Source of the DNA: Desulfurococcales archaeon
GTDB taxonomy: Archaea; Thermoproteota; Thermoprotei_A; Sulfolobales; Desulfurococcaceae
Assembly (NCBI GenBank): GCA_015521265.1
Contig: WAON01000262.1
Location: 1 to 12,736, forward strand
DNA length: 12,736 bases
Direction of reading: 5' to 3'
The notes under the pieces are model-generated. The model was not told where the DNA came from and did not search any database. It worked only from the letters and a program-made list of their open reading frames with translations. The translations under genes were made by a program, and so were the position numbers. Below, in pieces: positions 6,701 to 12,736 of this stretch (positions are counted from its first letter, which is position 1; the number at the start of each line of letters is the position of its first letter).

Positions 6701-6744
6701 TCCTAATCATTCCACACGTAAATTAGTTATGAGATAGTGTATTG

Positions 6745-7089
6745 TTACTGTTCCAGCCCGAGCTTTTTCTTTATCTCCATTGTAGTGTTTCTAGTTAGGA
6801 TCTCGTTCAGATCGAATACTTCTATCTTAATATCCTTAATCTTAAACTGTCCATCTTCAACATCGTAGTCTAGAATAACGTTTACAACTGCATCCTTAGG
6901 TACTTCGAATTTCTCCACGAGGATATTGTATATTGCAGCGTTTAGATCGCTTATAAGCTTGTTTATATCCTTAGCATTAAGTACTTTCTGCTTATAATAG
7001 TCCCTTAATGCAGCGTTTACTACTCTCCTAAGCTTGATCGCATATCCGCTAACCCTTACGGGCCCAGTGCGAACCTCGGGCATAATCAT
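6745..7089 (-). CDS. DUF2258-like small archaeal protein
   Basis: The protein has 114 residues. The opening RTGPVRVSGYAIKLRRVV, the helix around residues 40-60 (DLNAAIYNILVEKF) and the later strands (VNVILDYDVEDG, then IKIEVFDL) fit the layout I recall for the crenarchaeal DUF2258 family, whose function is unknown. This assignment is from memory and moderately sure. It looks like a compact alpha/beta protein without signal or membrane segments. The ATG at 7089 is preceded by a GTTATATA element about 32 bases upstream and by GGTG ending two bases before the ATG, which is too close to serve as a Shine-Dalgarno sequence. The ATG at 7083 (codon 3) is an alternative start. It is divergent from the gene at 7150, with only 60 bases between them. 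Confidence 0.78.
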   Translation of the reverse strand: MIMPEVRTGPVRVSGYAIKLRRVVNAALRDYYKQKVLNAKDINKLISDLNAAIYNILVEKFEVPKDAVVNVILDYDVEDGQFKIKDIKIEVFDLNEILTRNTTMEIKKKLGLEQ

Positions 7090-7117
7090 GCACCAGTAAT
7101 ATATTATTATTTGATCC

Positions 7118-7125
7118 TATATAAC
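7118..7125. promoter_or_regulatory. Possibly shared TATA element between divergent genes
   Basis: TATATAAC on plus reads GTTATATA on minus. Its centre is about 29 bases before the plus ATG at 7150 and about 32 bases before the minus ATG at 7089. Both distances fit leaderless or very short-leader archaeal transcripts. The intergenic gap is only 60 bases. Additional A/T stretches (7098-7111 and 7131-7139) could serve one direction instead. Confidence 0.45.
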
Positions 7126-7149
7126 TTGTATCTATAACTATCCATCCCC

Positions 7150-7620
7150 ATGGAGGGGGCCCGGTTATTGGTTTACCGTATACCTAGGCTTATCGATGTA
7201 AACGCTAAATCTAGGCTGTTTAGAGGTAAGGATAAATTATTAATTATTGGTAGGTGTGTTGAGGTAGAGCATCCATGGGTGCTAGACGAGTTTCCCAGTA
7301 ATGAATACGGAATTCTAAGCGTCTGCCTGGAAGCAGAGCACGTTAACATGGCTGGGTTTAAACTAGCAGGGATCCTTGCTCGTGGAAATTATAAGGAAGT
7401 AGCTGTTGTAACTGTTGATGGAAGCCTACACTGTACACAGCTACACTGGATGGTTGAGGAAGTATTTAAAATAATTAATAGAGAGGGGATTAATAGGAGG
7501 CACTATGTAATATATCGTGGAAAACTACGGGAAGTATCCATCGACGCCGTACGGACTAGCAGGTACTTATACAAAGTTGATAGGATGATCAGAGGTGATC
7601 GAGAAATTGAGAACAAATAA
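7150..7620 (+). CDS. Unknown soluble protein with conserved-looking Cys/His motifs
   Basis: The protein has 156 residues and I cannot name its family. It reads as an alpha/beta protein. A strand-cysteine segment is followed by HPW (C36, H41-W43). Next comes SVCLEAEHVN (C59, H64), then a strand AVVTVDG leading into SLHCTQLHW (H94, C95, H99) and a long helix. The three Cys-His pairs at similar local positions look like metal-ligand or redox sites (inference); no classical CxxC ferredoxin motif is present. There is no signal peptide or membrane helix. The ATG lies 29 bases after a TATA element and has no Shine-Dalgarno sequence, so the mRNA is probably leaderless. The 3' end contains the Shine-Dalgarno sequence of the next gene, and the two genes overlap by 14 bases. 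The product may be a cytoplasmic partner of that membrane protein. Confidence 0.75.
   Translation: MEGARLLVYRIPRLIDVNAKSRLFRGKDKLLIIGRCVEVEHPWVLDEFPSNEYGILSVCLEAEHVNMAGFKLAGILARGNYKEVAVVTVDGSLHCTQLHWMVEEVFKIINREGINRRHYVIYRGKLREVSIDAVRTSRYLYKVDRMIRGDREIENK
7592..7600 (+). promoter_or_regulatory. Strong Shine-Dalgarno sequence for the membrane protein at 7607
   Basis: GAGGTGATC fully matches the complement of the crenarchaeal 16S rRNA 3' end (GATCACCTC). It sits six bases before a TTG at 7607. An in-frame GTG at 7595 lies inside the motif, so it is more likely part of the ribosome-binding site than the start codon. Confidence 0.65.
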
Positions 7621-8395
7621 TTCAAGGATCACCGGCCTCATCAAAGCCCTCGACATTATTGCTAGAGATCTTGGGGGGATAGATGAGATTGGCCCTTGGC
7701 TACCCGGCCTCGGTGCTGGAACGCTTATATTCTGGATCATATCGATCATGATCCTAGACCTAACAAACATATACATAGACGCCGGCGTAATGGTTTCAGG
7801 ATTCCTAGGCTTCACATTGCTATTCATAACAGCACTACTAATAACTTACAGGTTGGGAAAACACATTGAATACTCGATTCATTACTATTCACAGATAGAC
7901 GATATACTTGAAAGAGCCAAGGGCGAAAAAATCCTTGGTGAAGACTTGGAAAACCTCACCTTGATCAAGAGGCCTAGGATCAGCTATTACCCGGGCGTTT
8001 TAATCGCCGGTTACTTAGGCTTACTCTTCCAGTACAATTACTTTATAGCCCTCCTACTAGTAATAGTATACTCGCTGATCAATGGTTTATACCTCTATAA
8101 AGCCTTTGAATCCTTCAATAAACACTACGAGTACGAGAAAAATCTCGACAAGAAGATTACTAGTTCCCTGGGTATAGAGGGGTTTAAAGAGAAGATTGAT
8201 ATCAGAATTAATCCTTTAGCGAGTCTAGTAGTTTCAACCTTAACGCTGTCGGCTGGGTTGGTTTATTATGCTTTACAGTATGGGGTTATAATTGATATAC
8301 ATACTAGTGATCACAGGTATTTCCATAATCGAGTGTTTAAACCAGTGATCATAAAGCTTTTGAAGAGTGAGGAAGAAGTCGGGGAGGTTTATTGA
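7607..8395 (+). CDS. Five-helix integral membrane protein of unknown function
   Basis: The protein has 262 residues from the TTG chosen because GAGGTGATC lies six bases upstream; the GTG at 7595 would add four residues. After an amphipathic N-terminal helix (about 8-25) come five hydrophobic segments at about 37-57, 59-83, 127-145, 146-164 and 203-226. Helices 1-2 and 3-4 form hairpins. Between helices 2 and 3 is a polar loop of about 43 residues. A highly charged loop of about 38 residues lies before helix 5, and the C-terminal tail is about 35 residues. No transporter, rhomboid or TadC motif is recognised. It overlaps the upstream Cys/His protein gene by 14 bases, so the two are probably coupled. 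Its stop is one base from the convergent moeA stop. Codon third positions shift from A/C-rich in the helical first part to G/T-rich near the end. Confidence 0.78.
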   Translation: MRTNNSRITGLIKALDIIARDLGGIDEIGPWLPGLGAGTLIFWIISIMILDLTNIYIDAGVMVSGFLGFTLLFITALLITYRLGKHIEYSIHYYSQIDDILERAKGEKILGEDLENLTLIKRPRISYYPGVLIAGYLGLLFQYNYFIALLLVIVYSLINGLYLYKAFESFNKHYEYEKNLDKKITSSLGIEGFKEKIDIRINPLASLVVSTLTLSAGLVYYALQYGVIIDIHTSDHRYFHNRVFKPVIIKLLKSEEEVGEVY

Positions 8396-8396
8396 A

Positions 8397-10364
8397 TCAA
8401 TAAGGATGCCCACTATCATTGAGGGCTCTATAGCCCGGTATACTGTTTATTAGGTTCCTGATACCGTTATCCCGTAGTGATTTAATGAATAATGATACGT
8501 GTTTCTTGGAGAGTCTATCCCTCGGTACTAGGAAGTCGTATTTCTCCCATGTTAGCGGTATGAATTCTAGATTGTAGAGTCTAGCAGCTATCTCGGCGGC
8601 TACTCCAGCATCGGCTCTTCCATGCTTTACAGCGGCTGCTACTGCTGTATGCGTTTTAACCTCGTAGAAGTAGCCGTTGATCCTCTTTACTAGTTCTTCG
8701 AATTTCATGTTTTCTTCCCATGCTATACTTTTTAGTTGCTGGTCTAGGTAAACCCTTATCCCAGAACCCCTAGTCCTGTTAACGATTACTACGTCTTTTC
8801 TTAGGAAGTCTCTTATCGATCTAATGTTCTTTGGGTTTCCTGGTGCTACTACTATACCGATCCTCCTCTCATACCCCCTAAACAATACTGCTTTCCCGGT
8901 TAGCCCGTACTTCTCGATGTAGGGCTTATTATACTCCCCCGTTTCCGGGTCTAGGAGGTGTGTTGGTGCAATGTCTGCTTCACCCCTCTCTACTGCTCTC
9001 CATCCTCCGGTGCTTCCAACGCTTATTATCCTCGCATCATTCGTTAAGCCGATTGCCTCTATGATCCTGTATAGTGCGTAGTCGTTACTACCTATAATGT
9101 TTAGCTTTGGTATCCTTGTTTTATCTTTGAATAATTCGACAATTACTTCTTCATCCATGAATACTAGATCCCTATTCTCGGGGAGGATCATGTATCCATC
9201 GGCGAAAGCTAGTGGTGATATACTACCACTCTTCATCGATACTGGGTATGCAGTATATCCTTTACCGGTTTCAACGAGGGCTACTGGTACAAACCATGCC
9301 TTCCCCAGAGGCTTTCTAAGCTGATATGGGATCCTTGCTTTAATACGCCCTGTTTCAGGGAGTCTGTAGCCGGTTATCCTCGAGATTAGTGGTTTAACAA
9401 TGTTGTTTGATACCATATAGCAGGATAATGGGAAGCCTGGTAATCCGATTAGGAGTTTCCCATTAACTACTGCGAAAACAGTTGGTTTACCTGGCTTGAT
9501 CTTTAACCCATGTATAATGACGCCCGGCTTCCCCAGGTTATCGAAAACCCTATATACTAGGTCTCCGAGACCTGCACTTGTCCCACCGCTTGTAATTACT
9601 ATGTCGTATTTTTCCAGTGCATCCTTGATCCTATTGTATATTTCATCGTAGTCGTCCCTTAGCAGCCCTAAATACACTGGATCGGCGCCTATGCTTCTAA
9701 GCATACTTGTAACGAGGTAGCCGTTCACATTATAGACTTTTCCCTCAATAAGTTCATTTCCCGGCTCTACTACTTCATTACCGGTAGAGAATACTGCTAT
9801 GCGTGGTTTGCGGTAAACCTCGACCCTATCATATCCCAGGCCCGCTAGGAGCCCGATCTCCTTCTCGGAAAGCATTGTTCCACAGGGGATTACTAGGTCT
9901 CCCATTGAAATATCGCTTCCAGCAATGGATATGTTCTCGCCTGGTATTGTTGCCCTATAGACGAGGATTTCTCTTTCATCCTGCTTCTTCGTATATTCAA
10001 CCATTACAACCGAGTCAGCACCCCGGGGAATCATTGCTCCAGTAGCAATCTCTACAGCTGTTCCCGGTTTAACTTCTATACCGGGTTTTTCACCAGGTTC
10101 AACTTTCCCGATAATACTGAGCTTTACGGGGTGGAGATCGTCTGCACCCGCTACATCAATCGATCTAACGGCGTAGCCGTCGACCATGCTCCTATCAAAT
10201 GGGGGGTGATCTATACCCGCATATATATCCCTACTAACAATCCTGCCCAAAGCCTCGCTGAGAGGTATCGTTTCCGTACCTAGTGGTTTAAGCTCGATAT
10301 ACTTCGAAATAATCCCTTCAACCTCATAGATGCTTGCAAGCACGTGGAACTCCTTCCTCTCCAT
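8397..10364 (-). CDS. moeA: Molybdopterin molybdenumtransferase MoeA fused to a PBP-like domain
   Basis: The protein has 655 residues from the ATG at 10364 (663 from 10388). Residues about 1-415 form a complete MoeA, which inserts molybdate or tungstate into adenylylated molybdopterin. Visible are PPFDRSMVDGYAVR (54-67), FSTGNEVVEPGN (192-203), SGGTSAGLGD (259-268), KPGKP (290-294) and GLPGFP (307-312). Residues about 420-655 form the periplasmic-binding-protein-like domain often attached to archaeal MoeA. Its hallmarks are the VGSTGGWRAVERGEADIAPTHLLD stretch (starting near 449), NRTRGSGIR and the THTAVAAAVKHGRADAG stretch. It lacks a signal peptide, so it is cytoplasmic and may hold oxyanion or cofactor (inference). 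GGTG (10373-10370) five bases before the ATG at 10364, and a TATA element that would start transcription downstream of 10388, favour the shorter form. Such hyperthermophiles often use tungsten, so the metal is uncertain. Confidence 0.93.
   Translation of the reverse strand: MERKEFHVLASIYEVEGIISKYIELKPLGTETIPLSEALGRIVSRDIYAGIDHPPFDRSMVDGYAVRSIDVAGADDLHPVKLSIIGKVEPGEKPGIEVKPGTAVEIATGAMIPRGADSVVMVEYTKKQDEREILVYRATIPGENISIAGSDISMGDLVIPCGTMLSEKEIGLLAGLGYDRVEVYRKPRIAVFSTGNEVVEPGNELIEGKVYNVNGYLVTSMLRSIGADPVYLGLLRDDYDEIYNRIKDALEKYDIVITSGGTSAGLGDLVYRVFDNLGKPGVIIHGLKIKPGKPTVFAVVNGKLLIGLPGFPLSCYMVSNNIVKPLISRITGYRLPETGRIKARIPYQLRKPLGKAWFVPVALVETGKGYTAYPVSMKSGSISPLAFADGYMILPENRDLVFMDEEVIVELFKDKTRIPKLNIIGSNDYALYRIIEAIGLTNDARIISVGSTGGWRAVERGEADIAPTHLLDPETGEYNKPYIEKYGLTGKAVLFRGYERRIGIVVAPGNPKNIRSIRDFLRKDVVIVNRTRGSGIRVYLDQQLKSIAWEENMKFEELVKRINGYFYEVKTHTAVAAAVKHGRADAGVAAEIAARLYNLEFIPLTWEKYDFLVPRDRLSKKHVSLFIKSLRDNGIRNLINSIPGYRALNDSGHPY
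8423..8436 (+). terminator. Small hairpin that may end the plus-strand 7150-8395 transcript
   Basis: GGGCT (8423-8427) and AGCCC (8432-8436) form a perfect 5-bp G/C-rich stem with a 4-base loop. It starts 28 bases after the stop at 8395 and is followed by a moderately T-rich stretch (to about 8452). It lies inside the 3' end of moeA on the opposite strand. Archaeal termination mainly needs T-runs, so this is weak. Confidence 0.2.
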
Positions 10365-10397
10365 ACAAACACCGCCGCACAGCAACATTATACACTC

Positions 10398-10404
10398 ATA
10401 TATA
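10398..10404 (-). promoter_or_regulatory. TATA-like element for moeA
   Basis: The TATATA core on the minus strand is centred near 10401 and would start transcription near 10375. This leaves an 11-base leader that carries GGTG before the ATG at 10364, and excludes the ATG at 10388. A/T stretches at 10417-10425 could be an alternative. Confidence 0.45.
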
Positions 10405-10430
10405 GGGTCTAAGTAGAATATAATACCACG

Positions 10431-10438
10431 TTTTAAAC
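10431..10438 (+). promoter_or_regulatory. TATA-like element for hel308
   Basis: TTTTAAAC is centred near 10435, so transcription would begin near 10461. The roughly 30-base purine-rich leader carries GGTG at 10478-10481, ten bases before the TTG start. Confidence 0.45.
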
Positions 10439-10491
10439 TAGGTGAGAGTATTAGGGTAGGGTAAAGGCTGGGGATTTGGTGTATAGAGTAG

Positions 10492-12651
10492 TTGAAGATT
10501 GAGGAATTATCAAACTATGGTTTACCAAGGATAGTGATCGATGTCTTACTTGAAAGAGGATTTAAAGAATTAAACCCACTCCAGGAAGAAGCTATTAGGA
10601 AGGGTTTACTGGATGGTAGGAGCCAGGTAGTAGTAGCTCCAACTGCTAGTGGTAAAACGCTTATAGGAGAACTAGCTCTAGTAAGGAAAGCCCTCGATGG
10701 ATACATAGGCTTATACCTAGTACCACTAAAAGCCCTAGCCGGTGAGAAATACGAGGAATTCCAGGTTTGGAGCAGGATAGGGTTAAAGATCGGTATAAGT
10801 ACTGGAGACTATGAATCACCCGGAGAACACCTTGGGAGATACGATTTAATCGTTGCAACCTATGAACGGTTCGACAGCCTGCTACGCCTACGCCCAGCAT
10901 GGCTCAGTAGGATCGGTGTAGTAGTTGTCGACGAGCTGCACATGGTTGGAGACTATGAGAGGGGGCCCATCCTAGAAATGATCCTCGCCCGCCTACTGGA
11001 CTCCGATACCCAGATCATAGGTTTATCAGCAACGATCGGAAACCCCGGTGAACTCGCCAAGTGGCTCCATGCAGAACTCGTAACCGTCAATTGGAGGCCG
11101 GTGAAGCTTGTTGAGGGAGTGTTTGATCGGAGGAGGAATAGGATAGTGTTTGTAACGGATAATGGTGAAAGGTATGAGAGGATTATACATAGACTGGAAA
11201 ACCCGGCTTTAAGCATTGCACTCCAAAGCGTTGCTAGGGGTAGTCAAGTATTAGTATTTGTTAATAATCGTAGGAGGGCTGAAGAGTGGGCTTGGAGATT
11301 ATCCGAGCATATGAACTTGTTAAACTATTTGATCGATAAGGATAAGCTGGGAATAGTTCTCGAGGAGTTAAAGGAGTCTCCAAGTAGTAGTGAGAGGACA
11401 AACCTATCCGAACTAGTAAAGCACGGAGTAGCCTATCACCACGCAGGACTCAGCACTGCTGCCCGTAGAGCTGTGGAGAAAGGATTCCGTAGCGGGGTTA
11501 TCAGGGCAGTATTCGCAACGCCAACCCTTGCCGCCGGCGTAAACCTCCCGGCTAGGAGGGTATTAGTATCGATTAAACGATATAATCCATCAACGCGTAG
11601 GATGATGGGTATAAGGATCTTCGAGTATAAGCAGATGGCTGGTAGGGCTGGTAGGCCCCAGTATGATCCTATTGGTGAATCAGTAATCTATGACGCATCA
11701 AGCCTAACCGAGGGGTTGCGATACATCCATGGGAAGCCTGAAAGCGTTGAAAGCAAGCTCAGCACCGAGCGTAGTTTAAGAATACACTTACTAGCATTGA
11801 TCGCAACTGGGCAGGCTAGAAGCATTGATGAAGCATTGAAAACATTCTCTAAAACACTATTCAGGTACCAGTACGGAACTGTTTCCCAGTTGAAGTATAG
11901 GCTTCTCGAGGTGATCGAGGACCTCTACAAGTGGGGTATGATCACTGGGGATAAGGGTGATTATAAGGCTACAAGGCTCGGATACTTAACAACTATAACC
12001 TACCTAGACCCCCTGACTACCCATGTGTTCCAGGAGAAAATAAGTAGTAAAAGTGATCCGGGCACGTTATGGCTCCTCCACGTTGTAGCTTTAACACCGG
12101 ATTATAGGCGTAGCAGGCCCTACATATCCTACCGGATTGTTAAGAGGCTGGAGGAGGAAGCACTAGATCTAGCTTCTCAGGGTAAAATCCCTGATCCCCC
12201 TGAGCTTGACGAGTACGAGTATGATCAATGGCTTCAAGCCTTTGCCCAGGCGAGGATGCTGAGTATGTGGATTAACGAGGTTAGGGAGGATGAGATCGGT
12301 AAAGAGCTAGGCGTAGGACCCGGCGATATCTATAGTGCTAGAGACACAGCAGCATGGATCACGTCTTCACTAGCAAGGATCTCGAAAGAGACCGGAAAAC
12401 TAGTTCTCGGCGAGAAATTGTACAGGCTGAGTATTAGGCTAGAATACGGCGTAAAGGAGGATGCATTAGAACTCGTATCATTAGAGGGTATTGGCCGGGT
12501 TAGAGCCCGCACACTAATACGCAGCGGTATACGAAGCCTCAAGGAACTAGCAGTTACTCCACGCGAAAAACTGTTAAGCTTACCCGGCTTCGGGCCCCGA
12601 CTAGTTGAAAACATCTATGAACAACTACGTCGTAAAGGGTTTAAACTATAA
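10492..12651 (+). CDS. hel308: Hel308 (Hjm) family ski2-like DNA helicase
   Basis: The protein has 719 residues, the normal full length. Hel308 is a 3'-5' DNA helicase acting at stalled or branched replication forks, displacing lagging strands. Motifs in order: the Q-motif region PLQEEAI (29-35), Walker A APTASGKT (49-56), motif Ia around VPLKALAGEK (77-86), DELH (147-150), SAT (179-181), the ATPTLAAGVNLPARR stretch (from 342) and QMAGRAGRP (381-389). The C-terminal part carries the winged-helix and ratchet region, then a helix-hairpin-helix domain with GIGRVRAR (666-673) and LPGFGPRLVENI (697-708). The RAR motif in this domain is known in Hel308. The TTG is the first possible start after an in-frame TAG at 10489-10491. 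No frame breaks are seen. The gene stands alone, divergent from moeA. Confidence 0.96.
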   Translation: MKIEELSNYGLPRIVIDVLLERGFKELNPLQEEAIRKGLLDGRSQVVVAPTASGKTLIGELALVRKALDGYIGLYLVPLKALAGEKYEEFQVWSRIGLKIGISTGDYESPGEHLGRYDLIVATYERFDSLLRLRPAWLSRIGVVVVDELHMVGDYERGPILEMILARLLDSDTQIIGLSATIGNPGELAKWLHAELVTVNWRPVKLVEGVFDRRRNRIVFVTDNGERYERIIHRLENPALSIALQSVARGSQVLVFVNNRRRAEEWAWRLSEHMNLLNYLIDKDKLGIVLEELKESPSSSERTNLSELVKHGVAYHHAGLSTAARRAVEKGFRSGVIRAVFATPTLAAGVNLPARRVLVSIKRYNPSTRRMMGIRIFEYKQMAGRAGRPQYDPIGESVIYDASSLTEGLRYIHGKPESVESKLSTERSLRIHLLALIATGQARSIDEALKTFSKTLFRYQYGTVSQLKYRLLEVIEDLYKWGMITGDKGDYKATRLGYLTTITYLDPLTTHVFQEKISSKSDPGTLWLLHVVALTPDYRRSRPYISYRIVKRLEEEALDLASQGKIPDPPELDEYEYDQWLQAFAQARMLSMWINEVREDEIGKELGVGPGDIYSARDTAAWITSSLARISKETGKLVLGEKLYRLSIRLEYGVKEDALELVSLEGIGRVRARTLIRSGIRSLKELAVTPREKLLSLPGFGPRLVENIYEQLRRKGFKL

Positions 12652-12736
12652 ATTCGGGAAATACACGCCGGGAGCGAACTGGTTAAACCATTATTATTCT
12701 CGATCCTATCTCATAACTTTATAAACACCTTGAGAT
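12652..12736 (+). promoter_or_regulatory. Downstream intergenic end with a symmetrical TATA element
   Basis: No gene is visible in these last 85 bases. TTTATAAA at 12718-12725 is a perfect palindrome. On the plus strand it would start transcription near 12748, just outside the window, so a plus-strand gene probably follows. On the minus strand it would fire toward hel308, where no good ORF begins. The stretch after the hel308 stop has only a weak T-rich tract (12690-12700) as a possible terminator. Confidence 0.35.

Noticed and set aside
7595..7606. GTG at 7595 as start of the membrane protein
   Set aside because: It lies inside the perfect GAGGTGATC Shine-Dalgarno sequence, which is correctly spaced for the TTG at 7607.
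10365..10388. ATG at 10388 as start of moeA
   Set aside because: The extra residues (MLLCGGVC) are not MoeA-like, the GGTG Shine-Dalgarno sequence lies within them, and the best TATA element would start transcription downstream of this ATG.
12679..12689. TGGTTAAACCA near-palindrome after hel308 as a terminator hairpin
   Set aside because: A one-base centre cannot form a loop, and no T-run follows directly.
1..12736. CRISPR repeats, insertion sequences, tRNA or rRNA genes
   Set aside because: No regularly spaced repeats, transposase-like proteins, terminal inverted repeats or tRNA-like cloverleaf motifs were seen on reading both strands.
1..12736. High frequency of the tetranucleotide CTAG
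   Set aside because: It is striking compared with many bacteria, but frequent CTA, TAG-containing and AGG codons in this lineage probably explain it; no localised clustering was seen.

Overview
The window looks like chromosomal DNA of a hyperthermophilic crenarchaeon, most likely a member of the Desulfurococcales. Three observations support this. There is a full-length archaeal Hel308 DNA-repair helicase, and a MoeA fused to a substrate-binding-protein-like domain. Promoters are archaeal: A/T-rich TATA elements about 25-30 bases before starts, several apparently leaderless, with GGTG or GAGGTGATC Shine-Dalgarno sequences elsewhere. The coding style is AGG/AGA arginine, many CTA/ATA codons and frequent TTG start codons. 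The species cannot be named from the sequence alone.

Layout. Twelve protein genes fill almost the whole window, and no gene-free stretch exceeds about 130 bases. From the left: a small basic tyrosine-rich protein of unknown function (+, 100-528), preceded by a C/D box sRNA candidate (41-93). Next is a two-gene minus-strand operon of unknown proteins (1721 down to 458). A divergent plus-strand pair follows: an amidohydrolase of the MTA/SAH/5'-deoxyadenosine deaminase type (1813-3120), overlapped by a small two-helix membrane protein (3107-3610). Then come three minus-strand genes: a DUF2258-like small protein (7089-6745), a Nit-type C-N hydrolase (6700-5891) and a large secreted, C-terminally anchored surface protein (5807-3570). 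A plus-strand pair encodes a Cys/His-bearing soluble protein (7150-7620) and a five-helix membrane protein (7607-8395). MoeA-PBP lies on minus (10364-8397), and Hel308 on plus (10492-12651). The last 85 bases hold only a TATA-like element.

How it fits together. This is a housekeeping and accessory mix, not one recognised pathway: purine-nucleoside salvage, amide hydrolysis, molybdenum/tungsten cofactor assembly, replication-fork repair, one surface protein, and six proteins I cannot assign. No mobile element, CRISPR array, tRNA or rRNA gene was seen. The most unusual points are the C/D sRNA candidate, convergent genes that overlap by 71 and 41 bases, an apparently shared bidirectional TATA element, a PEP-CTERM-like tail on the surface protein, and abrupt switches in third-codon-position usage inside single genes. 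I did not find a clearly new system. The best candidates for new biology are the two unknown two-gene operons (458-1721 and 7150-8395).
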